Shown here in pieces: positions 52,960 to 61,298 of a stretch of DNA of 64,000 nt; position 1 is the first letter of the stretch, and the number at the start of each line of letters is the position of its first letter. The DNA is from Billgrantia kenyensis (GTDB taxonomy: Bacteria > Pseudomonadota > Gammaproteobacteria > Pseudomonadales > Halomonadaceae). The stretch lies in the NCBI RefSeq assembly GCF_013697085.1, contig NZ_JACEFT010000007.1, positions 43,959 to 107,958 of the forward strand. The letters are read 5' to 3'. The translations under genes and the position numbers were made by a program. The notes beneath the pieces are model-generated. The model was not told where the DNA came from and did no database searches. It saw only the letters and a program-made list of their open reading frames with translations.

Positions 52960-55194
52960 ATGAAAAAATCAGCTGATTACCCCCTAGCCCAGCGATTGGC
53001 TAAAGCCTTCGCCGTGGGTTCATCGCTTGCGCTTCTCCCCGTGGCCGCCGCCGTGGCCCAGACCTTGCCGCCCGGCCTTGCAGCGCCTGGTTCGGCCGAT
53101 GTGCAGGAGGTGGTGCGCCAGGCGCTGTCCACCAACCCCGAAGTCAGGGCTGCCTTGAATGGCCTGAATGCTGCCGGTCATGATGTCGGCGTGGCGCGCG
53201 GCAACTACCTGCCCAGTATCGACGTCGCCGCAGGCATCGGCCGCGAGGATCGTGAAGGGGATGGGCGCGGTAGCTATGATACCGACTTCGCCGAGCTGCG
53301 GCTTACCCAGATGATCTACGATGGCTTCGCCACCCGCAGCGAGGTCGAGCGGCTCGACCGCGCCCAGCTGGTACGCTACTACGAGCTGCTCGGCGCCAGC
53401 GAGAACGTGGCGCTCGAAGCCACGCGGGCCTATCTCGACGTCAGCCGCTATCGTGAGCTGGTGCGCCTGGCTCAGGACAACTATGCCGATCACCTGCGGG
53501 TCTTCAACCAGATCGAAGACCGCGTGCGCTCCGGTGCAGGTCGAGGGGTGGACCTCGAGCAGATCAGCGGCCGCCTGGCCCTGGCCGAGTCCAACCTGAT
53601 GACCGAAGCCTCCAACCTGCATGACGTCACGTCGCGCTACCAGCGGATCGTCGGCCAACTGCCGGCCGAGAATCTGGCCCCGGCGCCGCAACTCGACGGC
53701 CGGCTGCCGCCCTCCGTCAGCGAGGCGGTCGACCTGGCTTTCCAGGGCAACCCCGACTTCCATGCCGCAATCGAGAACATCGAGGCGGCACGTGCCGAAC
53801 AGGCAGGCACCCGAGCCGGATTCCAGCCGCGTCTCGACCTGCGCGGTCGCACCGGGACCGACAATAACGAGTCCGGCTACGACGGTTTCGGTCGGCGCGA
53901 CCGGCACAGCATCGAGCTGGTCGCGAGCATGAACCTCTATCGCGGTGGCAGCGACCTGGCTTCTTTCCGTGCCGCCAGCGATCGCGTCGAACAGGCCATC
54001 GACCAGCGTGACCTGGCCTGCACCAACGTGCGTCAGACCACTCAGATCGCCTACAACGATACCCAGCGCCTGCGCGAACAGATCCGCTACCTCAACGAGC
54101 ATCGTCAGTCCATCGACCGGGTGCGCGGTGCTTATCAGCAGCAGTTCGACATCGGTGAGCGGACGCTGCTCGACGTACTCGACAGCGAAAACGAGTACTT
54201 CGAAGCGAGCCGGGCCTTCACCAATGCTCAGTACGACATCGCCCTGGCCGATGCCCGTACCCTCGCTGCCATGGGCCAGCTGATGCCGACGCTGGGCGTC
54301 ATGCGTGACGACATGCCGACCCTGGCGGAGCTGGGCAGTGACGGCGTGGCGCTCGATCCCAGTGTGCTTTGCCCGGTCGAAGGGCCCAGCGGCTTCACCC
54401 TTGCCGACTTCACCGGAGGCATCAGTGCACCGCCGCCCACTCGCGCGCCCGACGTGACGCTCTCGGCCGATGCCTTGTTTGCCGTCAACAGCGCCGAGCT
54501 GGGGCCTGACGCTCGCCAGGAGCTCAACGAACTGGCACAGCAGATCCGCAATCTCACCGATCTGGAGCGGGTCTTCATCGCCGGCCATGCCGACAGCACC
54601 GGAACCGACGCCATCAATGACCCGCTTTCCCAGCGCCGGGCGGACAGCGTCGCCGAGTATCTGGTCAGCCAGGGCGTCGATCGCGAGCTGATCGAAACCC
54701 GCGGCTACGGCTCACATCAGCCGGTCGCGAGTAACGACAGCGTGGAAGGGCGTCGCCAGAATCGCCGCGTCGAAGTCACTCTCGAGCGAGTGGGCGAGAA
54801 TCTTGACATGACCTCCACCCAGGCTTGGCCGAACGCGACGCACGAGCCGTCAAGCCAGGCCGGTCAGCCCAGCGTGACTGACGCCTGGGCCGATTCCCAG
54901 CCTGTCGCCAGCGTCTATGGGGAGCTGGAAGCCACTGTCTGGTCTGCGAATCAGGAGGTCATCGAGGTCGAACAGGGAACCTACTTGCAGGTCGTCGCCT
55001 TGAGCGACTCCGAGCGAGCGCAGAGCCTGGGGAGCCAGCTCAGCGAAACCCTGGCCAAGCCGACTCGCCTGGTCAGCACGACTGGCCTGCACCGGGTGCA
55101 GCTTGGGCCTATCGGCCATCCCGACGAAGTGACGGCATTGCAAGGCGAGCTTGAGCGCCTGGGCTATGCCGACAGCTACGTCGTGCAAGGCTGA
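52960..55194 (+). CDS. TolC-family outer membrane channel fused to OmpA and SPOR-like domains
   Basis: The 744-aa protein has a signal peptide (cleavage after about AVAQT, residue 29), a TolC-type channel (about residues 40-475, with the two coiled-coil/strand repeats), an OmpA-like peptidoglycan-binding domain (about 498-610: IAGHADSTG, LSQRRADSV, RGYGSHQP, NRRVEVTL) and a C-terminal SPOR-like domain (about 670-744: LQVVALSDSERAQSL, HRVQLGPI). It should form the outer membrane exit of the type I secretion system and hold the cell wall. Usual TolC/LapE is about 450 aa. AGGGA precedes the ATG at 52960. A terminator separates it from the ABC exporter gene. Confidence 0.88.
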   Translation: MKKSADYPLAQRLAKAFAVGSSLALLPVAAAVAQTLPPGLAAPGSADVQEVVRQALSTNPEVRAALNGLNAAGHDVGVARGNYLPSIDVAAGIGREDREGDGRGSYDTDFAELRLTQMIYDGFATRSEVERLDRAQLVRYYELLGASENVALEATRAYLDVSRYRELVRLAQDNYADHLRVFNQIEDRVRSGAGRGVDLEQISGRLALAESNLMTEASNLHDVTSRYQRIVGQLPAENLAPAPQLDGRLPPSVSEAVDLAFQGNPDFHAAIENIEAARAEQAGTRAGFQPRLDLRGRTGTDNNESGYDGFGRRDRHSIELVASMNLYRGGSDLASFRAASDRVEQAIDQRDLACTNVRQTTQIAYNDTQRLREQIRYLNEHRQSIDRVRGAYQQQFDIGERTLLDVLDSENEYFEASRAFTNAQYDIALADARTLAAMGQLMPTLGVMRDDMPTLAELGSDGVALDPSVLCPVEGPSGFTLADFTGGISAPPPTRAPDVTLSADALFAVNSAELGPDARQELNELAQQIRNLTDLERVFIAGHADSTGTDAINDPLSQRRADSVAEYLVSQGVDRELIETRGYGSHQPVASNDSVEGRRQNRRVEVTLERVGENLDMTSTQAWPNATHEPSSQAGQPSVTDAWADSQPVASVYGELEATVWSANQEVIEVEQGTYLQVVALSDSERAQSLGSQLSETLAKPTRLVSTTGLHRVQLGPIGHPDEVTALQGELERLGYADSYVVQG

Positions 55195-55210
55195 AAGACC
55201 TGGGGTTGAG

Positions 55211-55256
55211 GCTGTCTCTCCGCGGCAGGATAGCGGAGAGGCAGCGACCTTTTTCC
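55211..55256 (+). terminator. Rho-independent terminator or attenuator within the secretion locus
   Basis: GCTGTCTCTCCGC pairs with GCGGAGAGGCAGC (one G-U pair) around a 9-base loop, followed by GACCTTTTT. It sits between the channel gene and the exporter gene. Confidence 0.75.
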
Positions 55257-55305
55257 TGCTCAAGTCCGTCCGACGCTAACGGGCGGGCTGCATCCCGAGG
55301 TCCCT

Positions 55306-57477
55306 GTGACGCAGCAAGAAATTCTGGATTCCTCAAAGCAGGCCACGCGTTCGGCGGTACGTGACGAGCTGCTCGAGTGCCTGTTGTCCGTTGCCCTGGC
55401 CCATGATCATGCTGCAACGCCTGACGCCTTGACCGCGGGCCTCCCCCTTGAAGAGGGGCGCCTTACACCGGGCGTATTTCCCCGTGCGGCGGCCCGTGCA
55501 GGCATGACGGCGCGCATCGTCAAGAGCCGCATGGTCCAGTTGAATCCCGCGCTCTTCCCGGCAGTGCTGCTGCTGGAGCCTGGGCGGGCCTGCGTGCTCG
55601 TCTCCCTCGATATCAAGGCGCGCCGTGCCCGTGTGATCTTTCCCGAGCTTGGCGATGCCGTCAGTGAAGTCGACCTCGACGGCCTGGCTGACAGCTATAG
55701 CGGCCAGGCGATCTACGTACGTCCACGCTACCGCTTCGATGCGCGTGGGCCGGAAGTGGACAAGAAGCGCACACGACACTGGTTCTGGGATGTCATTCGT
55801 GAAAACCGGCGCCTCTACCGCGATGTCATTGCCGGCTCCATCGCCATCAACCTGTTTGCGGTGGCCATGCCGCTGTTCGTGCTCAACGTCTATGATCGCG
55901 TGGTGCCCAACCATGCCACCGAGACGCTCTGGGTCCTGGCGGCCGGTATCTTCATCGTGCTCTGTTTCGATCTTGCGTTGCGTCTGATGCGCAGTGCCTT
56001 CGTCGACCTGGCAGCGAGTCGGGCCGACGTCAAGCTTTCATCGCGAATCATGTCCCAGGTGCTGGGACTGCGCATGGAGGCCAAGCCCGCCTCCACCGGC
56101 TCTTTCGCCTCGACCTTGCAGTCCTTCGAATCCGTTCGCTCCTTCATCGGCTCGGCGACCGTAATAGCGCTGGTCGATCTTCCCTTCGTGCTGCTGTTTG
56201 CCGGCATCATCGCGCTCATCGGGGCGCCGCTGGTCCTGCCGGTTCTGGCCGGCATTGCCTTCGTACTGCTTTATGCCCTGGCCGCGCAGGGCAAGCTACA
56301 CGAACTGTCCGAGACCACCTGGCGCGTCAGTGCGCAGCGCAATGCCACGCTGGTGGAGTCCCTCTCGCACCTGGAAACCGTCAAGACACTGCGGGCCGAG
56401 AGCCGTATCCAGGCCACCTGGGAGAAAGCGACGGCGTTCCTGTCGCGGACTTCGGCGCAACTGCGGCTGGTCAGCACTTCCGTCTCCAACGTGGCGATGT
56501 GGGCCCAGCACACCGTAGCGGTCAGCGTGATCGTGATCGGGGTCTACCTGATCATCGACGGCAACCTGACCCAAGGCGGCCTGATTGCCGCCTACCTGCT
56601 TTCGTCCCGCGCCATGGCGCCGGTCAGCCAGGCGGCAGCGCTGCTGGCCCAGTACCACCAGTCGTCGACGGCCCTGCAGTCCCTCGATGGCGTCATGCAG
56701 CGCCCGGTAGAACGACCCGAAGGCAAGCCGTTCATCTCCCGCCCCGTCGTGCGTGGCGAAATCCGTTTCGACAAGGCATCGCTGCGCTACCCGGAAGAAG
56801 AGCGCGATGCGCTGCGTGACATCTCGCTCAAGATCGAGCCGGGCGAGAAGGTGGCGCTGCTGGGCCGTATCGGCTGTGGCAAGACGTCGCTCAACAAACT
56901 GCTGCTCGGTCTCTATACCCCCACCGCCGGCGCGGTGATGATCGACGGTGTCGACCTGCGCCAGTTCGATCCGATTCAGCTGCGGCGGCACATCGGTTAC
57001 GTACCGCAGGACGTGAGTCTTTTCTTCGGTTCGCTGCGCGACAATATCGTGGCCGGCGCCGGTAGTGACGGTGTCGACGATGAGTCGCTGCTGCGTGCCA
57101 TCAAGCTCAGCGGGCTGGAGAGCCTGGTCAACGGACACCCGCACGGCGTCGACCTGCAGGTCGGTGAGCGGGGACAGATGCTTTCTGGCGGTCAGCGCCA
57201 GGCGGTGGCTATCGCCCGGGCCCTGGTCCACGAACCGCAGATCCTGCTGCTTGATGAGCCGACGAGTTCGATGGATCACGCCAGCGAGGAGGCCTTCAAG
57301 GCCAACCTCAAGCAGTACGGTCAGGGCAAGACTTTGATTGTCGTGACCCACCGCACCTCGCTGCTCTCCCTGGTGGACCGGATCATCGTCATCGATGCCG
57401 GCAAGGTGGTTGCCGATGGCCCGCGCGACAAGGTCGTAGAGGCGCTGCGCAAGGGTCAGATCGGGAGGGCCGGATAA
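55306..57477 (+). CDS. LapB-like type I secretion ABC exporter
   Basis: The 723-aa exporter has an N-terminal C39-peptidase-like domain (about 1-150) that lacks the catalytic cysteine, so it probably only docks substrate, as in LapB and HlyB. Six membrane helices follow (about 175-450), then the ATPase: Walker A GRIGCGKTS (about 519), signature LSGGQRQ (about 626) and Walker B ILLLDEPTSS. It powers export of the retention-module adhesins downstream. The start is GTG with CGAGG 5 bases upstream. Its stop overlaps the adaptor start by one base. Confidence 0.92.
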   Translation: MTQQEILDSSKQATRSAVRDELLECLLSVALAHDHAATPDALTAGLPLEEGRLTPGVFPRAAARAGMTARIVKSRMVQLNPALFPAVLLLEPGRACVLVSLDIKARRARVIFPELGDAVSEVDLDGLADSYSGQAIYVRPRYRFDARGPEVDKKRTRHWFWDVIRENRRLYRDVIAGSIAINLFAVAMPLFVLNVYDRVVPNHATETLWVLAAGIFIVLCFDLALRLMRSAFVDLAASRADVKLSSRIMSQVLGLRMEAKPASTGSFASTLQSFESVRSFIGSATVIALVDLPFVLLFAGIIALIGAPLVLPVLAGIAFVLLYALAAQGKLHELSETTWRVSAQRNATLVESLSHLETVKTLRAESRIQATWEKATAFLSRTSAQLRLVSTSVSNVAMWAQHTVAVSVIVIGVYLIIDGNLTQGGLIAAYLLSSRAMAPVSQAAALLAQYHQSSTALQSLDGVMQRPVERPEGKPFISRPVVRGEIRFDKASLRYPEEERDALRDISLKIEPGEKVALLGRIGCGKTSLNKLLLGLYTPTAGAVMIDGVDLRQFDPIQLRRHIGYVPQDVSLFFGSLRDNIVAGAGSDGVDDESLLRAIKLSGLESLVNGHPHGVDLQVGERGQMLSGGQRQAVAIARALVHEPQILLLDEPTSSMDHASEEAFKANLKQYGQGKTLIVVTHRTSLLSLVDRIIVIDAGKVVADGPRDKVVEALRKGQIGRAG

Positions 57478-58907
57478 TGGCTGCCCACAAAGGCAAGACG
57501 GCGGAGCAGCAGGGCTTCGAGGCGATCGGGCGTTTCTCCGACGCCGGCGGGAAGCCGTTCCGTCCCTTCATCGATCGCCTGTTCTCGAAGCGTGTCACCT
57601 CGTCGCATCTCAATCGCGACTGGGCCAGCGATGCCGACTGGGCGCGTATGCAGCAGGAGCCCATCCGCGCCAGGATGTTCCTCTATACCGTGCTGTTGAC
57701 CGTCGCCGCGCTGATCACCTGGTCCTATTTCGCCCCCATCGACGAGGTCACGCGTGGCACCGGCAGGGTAATACCGTCCAGTCAGCTGCAGAAGGTGCAG
57801 TCGTTCGATGGCGGCGTGGTGCAAGAAATCCTGGTGCGTGAAGGGCAGCTCGTCGAAGCAGGGCAGGTGCTGATGCGCGTGGATCCCACTCGCTTCATTG
57901 CCAACTACCGGGAGAACCGTGCCCAGGCATTGGCCCTCAGGGCTCGTGCCGAGCGTCTCCGGGCCCTGGTCACCGATACGCCTTTCGAACCCGACGAAGA
58001 GCTGCGTGCCGAGGTGCCTCGGATTGTCGCCGAAGAGCGCGAAGTCTACGAGAGCCGGCGCGAGGAGTTGCGCGAGCAGGAGAGCATTCTGCGTGACCGG
58101 ATACGCCAGCGCGAAGAGGAGCTCAATGAGGCCAAGGCACGGCGCGATACCGCTCAGCGCGAAGCCAACATGGCCAGCCAGGAGCTCAGCCTGACGCGAC
58201 CGCTGCTGCAATCGGGGGCGGTCTCCGAAGTCGATATCCTGCGCCTGGAGCGTGAAGTCTCCCGTGCTACCGGTGAAAGGAGCCAGGCTGCCGCTTCGGT
58301 GGCGCGTCTCGAAGCGGCAGTGGAGGAGGCCCGCACTCAACTGCGCGAGCTCGGTGCCGAGCGTCGCAGCCAGTGGCGCAACGACCTGGCCCAGACCCTT
58401 GGGGATCTCGGCGCGCTGGATGAATCCAGTGCCGGCCTGCAGGACCGGGTTCGCCTGGCAGAAGTCCGTGCACCCGTGGATGGCGTCGTGCAGCGTCTTG
58501 GTGTCACGACGCTTGGCGGCGTCGTGCAGCCAGGGCAGGAAGTGGTGGATATCGTGCCCAGCGATGACCAGTTGCTGGTCGAGGCACGCATAGCCCCGCA
58601 GGACATTGCCTTCCTGCGCCCCGGTCAGCCGGCGACCATCAAGCTGACCGCCTACGACTTTGCCATTTTCGGTGGGCTCGAGGCCGAGCTCGACCATATC
58701 AGCGCCGACACGATTACCGACGATAACGACAACACCTTCTACCTGGTGCGGGTACGGACCATCGAAGGAGAAGACCTGACGAGCGAGATCCAGGTCATTC
58801 CCGGCATGACGGCTCAAGTCGACATCATGACCGGTAAGCGCACCGTAATGCAGTTCCTGCTCAAGCCTGTGCTGCGGGCATGGAGCAACTCCATGGGGGA
58901 ACGATGA
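57477..58907 (+). CDS. LapC-like type I secretion adaptor (HlyD family)
   Basis: The 476-aa inner-membrane-anchored adaptor has a single helix (about residues 64-84), the RGTGRVIPSSQLQKVQS-type HlyD start, a long coiled coil (about 140-330) and a beta-barrel end ending in VIPGMTAQVDIMTGKR. It bridges the ABC exporter and the TolC-like channel. It is translationally coupled to both neighbours (1-base and 4-base overlaps). Confidence 0.93.
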   Translation: MAAHKGKTAEQQGFEAIGRFSDAGGKPFRPFIDRLFSKRVTSSHLNRDWASDADWARMQQEPIRARMFLYTVLLTVAALITWSYFAPIDEVTRGTGRVIPSSQLQKVQSFDGGVVQEILVREGQLVEAGQVLMRVDPTRFIANYRENRAQALALRARAERLRALVTDTPFEPDEELRAEVPRIVAEEREVYESRREELREQESILRDRIRQREEELNEAKARRDTAQREANMASQELSLTRPLLQSGAVSEVDILRLEREVSRATGERSQAAASVARLEAAVEEARTQLRELGAERRSQWRNDLAQTLGDLGALDESSAGLQDRVRLAEVRAPVDGVVQRLGVTTLGGVVQPGQEVVDIVPSDDQLLVEARIAPQDIAFLRPGQPATIKLTAYDFAIFGGLEAELDHISADTITDDNDNTFYLVRVRTIEGEDLTSEIQVIPGMTAQVDIMTGKRTVMQFLLKPVLRAWSNSMGER

Positions 58908-59527
58908 TGGGGAATCTGTTCGTCAGTCAAAAGCGTGAGGTCATTCCGCGGTTACGTAGTGCCTTTCCCGAGATACGTCGGGTGGCGCCCGATCAGACCC
59001 ATCACGAGGTGGCCCGAGGCGATCATGTCTGGCTCATGACCGATCATGACGCATGGCCCGCAGTCACGAATGCCCTGGCGGCCCGGGGTGCCACGCCGGT
59101 CGTCATGTCCCTTGTACCGAGTGAAGCGGAAGCGCTTCAGGCGCTGCAAGCCGGGGCGCGTGGGTATATCCACGCGCTCTCGCCTGTCGAGTTGCTGCGG
59201 CAGGTGGCACTGGTGACCGGCAACCAGGGGATTTGGGTGCCGGCCGAGCTCCTCGGCAAGGTACTGGGATTCTCCTGGCGTGCGCTATCCCGGGAAGAGG
59301 AAGGCAGCGATGCACTCTCGGTGCTCACCGAGCGGGAGAGGGAGGTGGCGCTGGCTGTCGCAGATGGAGCCAGCAACAAGGAAGTGGCGAGAAGGCTCGA
59401 CATTACCGAGCGCACCGTCAAGGCGCACCTGAGTGCCGTGTTCCGCAAGCTCGATGTCAGGGACCGGCTGCAGCTGATATTGCATCTGACCCGGCAAGGA
59501 GCCGAGGTGCTTGATGCGGATCAATAA
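58904..59527 (+). CDS. LuxR-family regulator with degenerate receiver
   Basis: The 207-aa protein has a receiver-like N-terminal domain and a LuxR/NarL helix-turn-helix (about residues 137-195: LTEREREVALAVADGASNKEVA, DITERTVKAHLS). The receiver lacks the usual acidic pair and the phospho-acceptor (HVWLMTDHD where LLD is expected), so it is probably not phosphorylated; it might sense c-di-GMP or another ligand. It overlaps the adaptor stop by 4 bases and precedes the two adhesin genes, so it likely controls this locus. Confidence 0.85.
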   Translation: MMGNLFVSQKREVIPRLRSAFPEIRRVAPDQTHHEVARGDHVWLMTDHDAWPAVTNALAARGATPVVMSLVPSEAEALQALQAGARGYIHALSPVELLRQVALVTGNQGIWVPAELLGKVLGFSWRALSREEEGSDALSVLTEREREVALAVADGASNKEVARRLDITERTVKAHLSAVFRKLDVRDRLQLILHLTRQGAEVLDADQ

Positions 59528-59580
59528 CCGCGGTTGTTTCCGTATTACCTCTGGCCGTGACGTAAGGCGGGTGTCACTAT

Positions 59581-59591
59581 TTTTGTAACAC
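59581..59591 (-). promoter_or_regulatory. GTGTTACAAAA motif before the short retention-module gene
   Basis: The same 11-mer occurs on the other strand at 52665-52675 upstream of the TolC-like gene. Here it forms part of an imperfect inverted repeat (59571-59591). It could be an operator for the locus LuxR-type protein. Confidence 0.3.
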
Positions 59592-59636
59592 TTTATTACG
59601 TCAGCTTGATGAACATTGCCTTGGGAGGGCCTCGCC

Positions 59637-61088
59637 ATGAGCGTTGCAACCATTCATTCCCTGCAGGGGCAGGCCTGGGCGAGAACCGATCAGGGGCAGT
59701 TGCGGGAATTGCGTATCGGCGACTCCCTCGTGGACGGAGAAGTGCTGGTGACTTCTTCGTCTGGTAGGGTGATTCTGGCTTTCCCTCAAGGAGGAGAGCC
59801 AGTCCTCGTGGGAAGCGCCGTCGAGCTTCCGATTAGCCACAGCCTGGCCAGCGGTGAGCAGGATCCTGAGAGTGCCGCACTCGACGATACCGAATTGGAA
59901 CGCTTGCTGGCAGCGCTGGATGATCCAGACGTTGACCTTTTCGATATCTTCGACCCGGCTGCAGCCGGGTTGGCGGCGGCCGGTGAGGCGGGTGGACATG
60001 GCTTTGTTCGCCTGCCGCGCATCATCGAGAACCTCGACCCGCTGAATTATGACTATGGTCAGCCAGCCGTCGCTGAGACGGCAGCACCCCTGAGTGACAG
60101 TGATGCTGACACTGTGGCGGTGGACAGCCCTGTTTCGCCGCCCGCACCTGGGGAAGTCGTGGATCCTGACCCGGATGACCCGACTGATCCGGACGATCCG
60201 ACTGACCCGGACGATCCGACTGACCCGGACGATCCGGATGATCCGGACGATCCGGATGATCCAGCACCACCGATGATCCTGTGGTACAGCGCTCATACCG
60301 TCGGCTCAAGTCCCGGCCAAGGTACGCTCGGTAATGCGCGGGAGCTCAAGGAGGCGGGATCGCAGAGTGCGACTGCGGTGCTTTCCGAGTCGGGCTTCTA
60401 CTCAGTCGACCATCAGGGCAACAATGACCCCGATGCCATCGAATCCAGGGAAGCGCTTCTGTTCGAGCTGGCAGGCGAGACCGCGTCTGCCAGCTTCGAG
60501 CTTACTGGCCCGCTCCATGGCGCCACTTATAACCTCTACAACGGCGCGGGAGAATACTTCTACCAGGGCCTGTTGGAAGATCTGGAGTTACAGGATGGCA
60601 TGGTGGTCATCGAGCATACCCAGCCATTCGCCTTCATTGCCTTCCTGGGGGGCAGTTCCGGACCAGGGCAGTCTGGCGACGGCAGTGCCTATGCCGTCAG
60701 GCCGGTAAGTCTTGATCTTGCCATCGAGCCAGAGGGAGATTCACTCGAGCCTACCAGCGTGGACACTTTCGGGTGGACGCTGGGAGACAGCGATGACGAG
60801 TCGCCTTCTGCTGACGAAGCATATGCCAGCTACCGCCTTGGCGAGAGTGACTCGCTCGACCTGCGGGACATGCTGAGCGAGTGGAGCGGCGATAGCGGGT
60901 CGCTTGGCGACTACCTGCAGGCAACCGGCACCGACAGCGGTGAGACCCTGCTGCACCTAAGCAGTAGTGGGGCCTTCGATAATGGCGACCTTCAGCTTGC
61001 CGACCAGATCATTCTTCTGGAAGGGGTTTCCTACCACAGCAATATCCTGCAGCAGCTGCTCGAAGAGAACCAGCTCGAAATAGAGTAG
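59637..61088 (+). CDS. Short LapA-like protein: retention module plus type I secretion tail
   Basis: The 483-aa protein starts with a LapA-type retention module (MSVATIHSLQGQAWAR, then GDSLVDGEVLVTS). A di-alanine site PAAAG at 107-111 lies where LapG-type proteases cut. A 33-residue Asp-Pro repeat (176-208) leads to a beta-rich domain (about 215-360) and a C-terminal type I secretion target (DTFGWTLGD, SDSLDLRDMLSE, LADQIILLEGVSY). It is a minimal adhesin-like passenger with no long repeats. GGGAGGG lies before the ATG. A terminator follows. Confidence 0.82.
   Translation: MSVATIHSLQGQAWARTDQGQLRELRIGDSLVDGEVLVTSSSGRVILAFPQGGEPVLVGSAVELPISHSLASGEQDPESAALDDTELERLLAALDDPDVDLFDIFDPAAAGLAAAGEAGGHGFVRLPRIIENLDPLNYDYGQPAVAETAAPLSDSDADTVAVDSPVSPPAPGEVVDPDPDDPTDPDDPTDPDDPTDPDDPDDPDDPDDPAPPMILWYSAHTVGSSPGQGTLGNARELKEAGSQSATAVLSESGFYSVDHQGNNDPDAIESREALLFELAGETASASFELTGPLHGATYNLYNGAGEYFYQGLLEDLELQDGMVVIEHTQPFAFIAFLGGSSGPGQSGDGSAYAVRPVSLDLAIEPEGDSLEPTSVDTFGWTLGDSDDESPSADEAYASYRLGESDSLDLRDMLSEWSGDSGSLGDYLQATGTDSGETLLHLSSSGAFDNGDLQLADQIILLEGVSYHSNILQQLLEENQLEIE
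60162..60260 (+). repeat. Asp-Pro linker repeat
   Basis: 33 codons encode repeats of DPDDPT (18 bases, three times) followed by DPD-type triplets. The DNA copies are near identical, so unit number can change without frameshift. Confidence 0.85.
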
Positions 61089-61112
61089 CCGTCTCGGCTG
61101 CTACAAGGCACG

Positions 61113-61140
61113 TGAGCCCGGCAGCTGCCGGGCTCATTTC
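61113..61140 (+). terminator. Rho-independent terminator after the short retention-module gene
   Basis: TGAGCCCGGCAG is followed by its exact complement and ATTTC, 24 bases after the stop. Confidence 0.78.
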
Positions 61141-61243
61141 ATCGTGCTCCCGCTCACCCTCAGGCTCCCCTCGTGACCTGTCCATCGGTCCAATATTTTT
61201 GTCTCGACTTGTAACCTAATGTGTAGCGACAACGGTTGATCTA

Positions 61244-61262
61244 TCGACGCTGAGTGCGTCGA
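61244..61262. other. Hairpin in the adhesin leader
   Basis: TCGACGC-N5-GCGTCGA is a perfect 7-bp inverted repeat, 36 bases before the large adhesin start. Operator or leader stem; nothing else is seen in this 210-base gap except the preceding terminator. Confidence 0.35.
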
Positions 61263-61298
61263 CCAAAAAGAACAGTATACGTACCAGGGAGTCCTGCC

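Noticed and set aside
55306..55760. Active C39 peptidase domain in the ABC exporter
   Set aside because: The expected catalytic cysteine near the N-terminus is absent, so it is a C39-like docking domain, not a processing protease.
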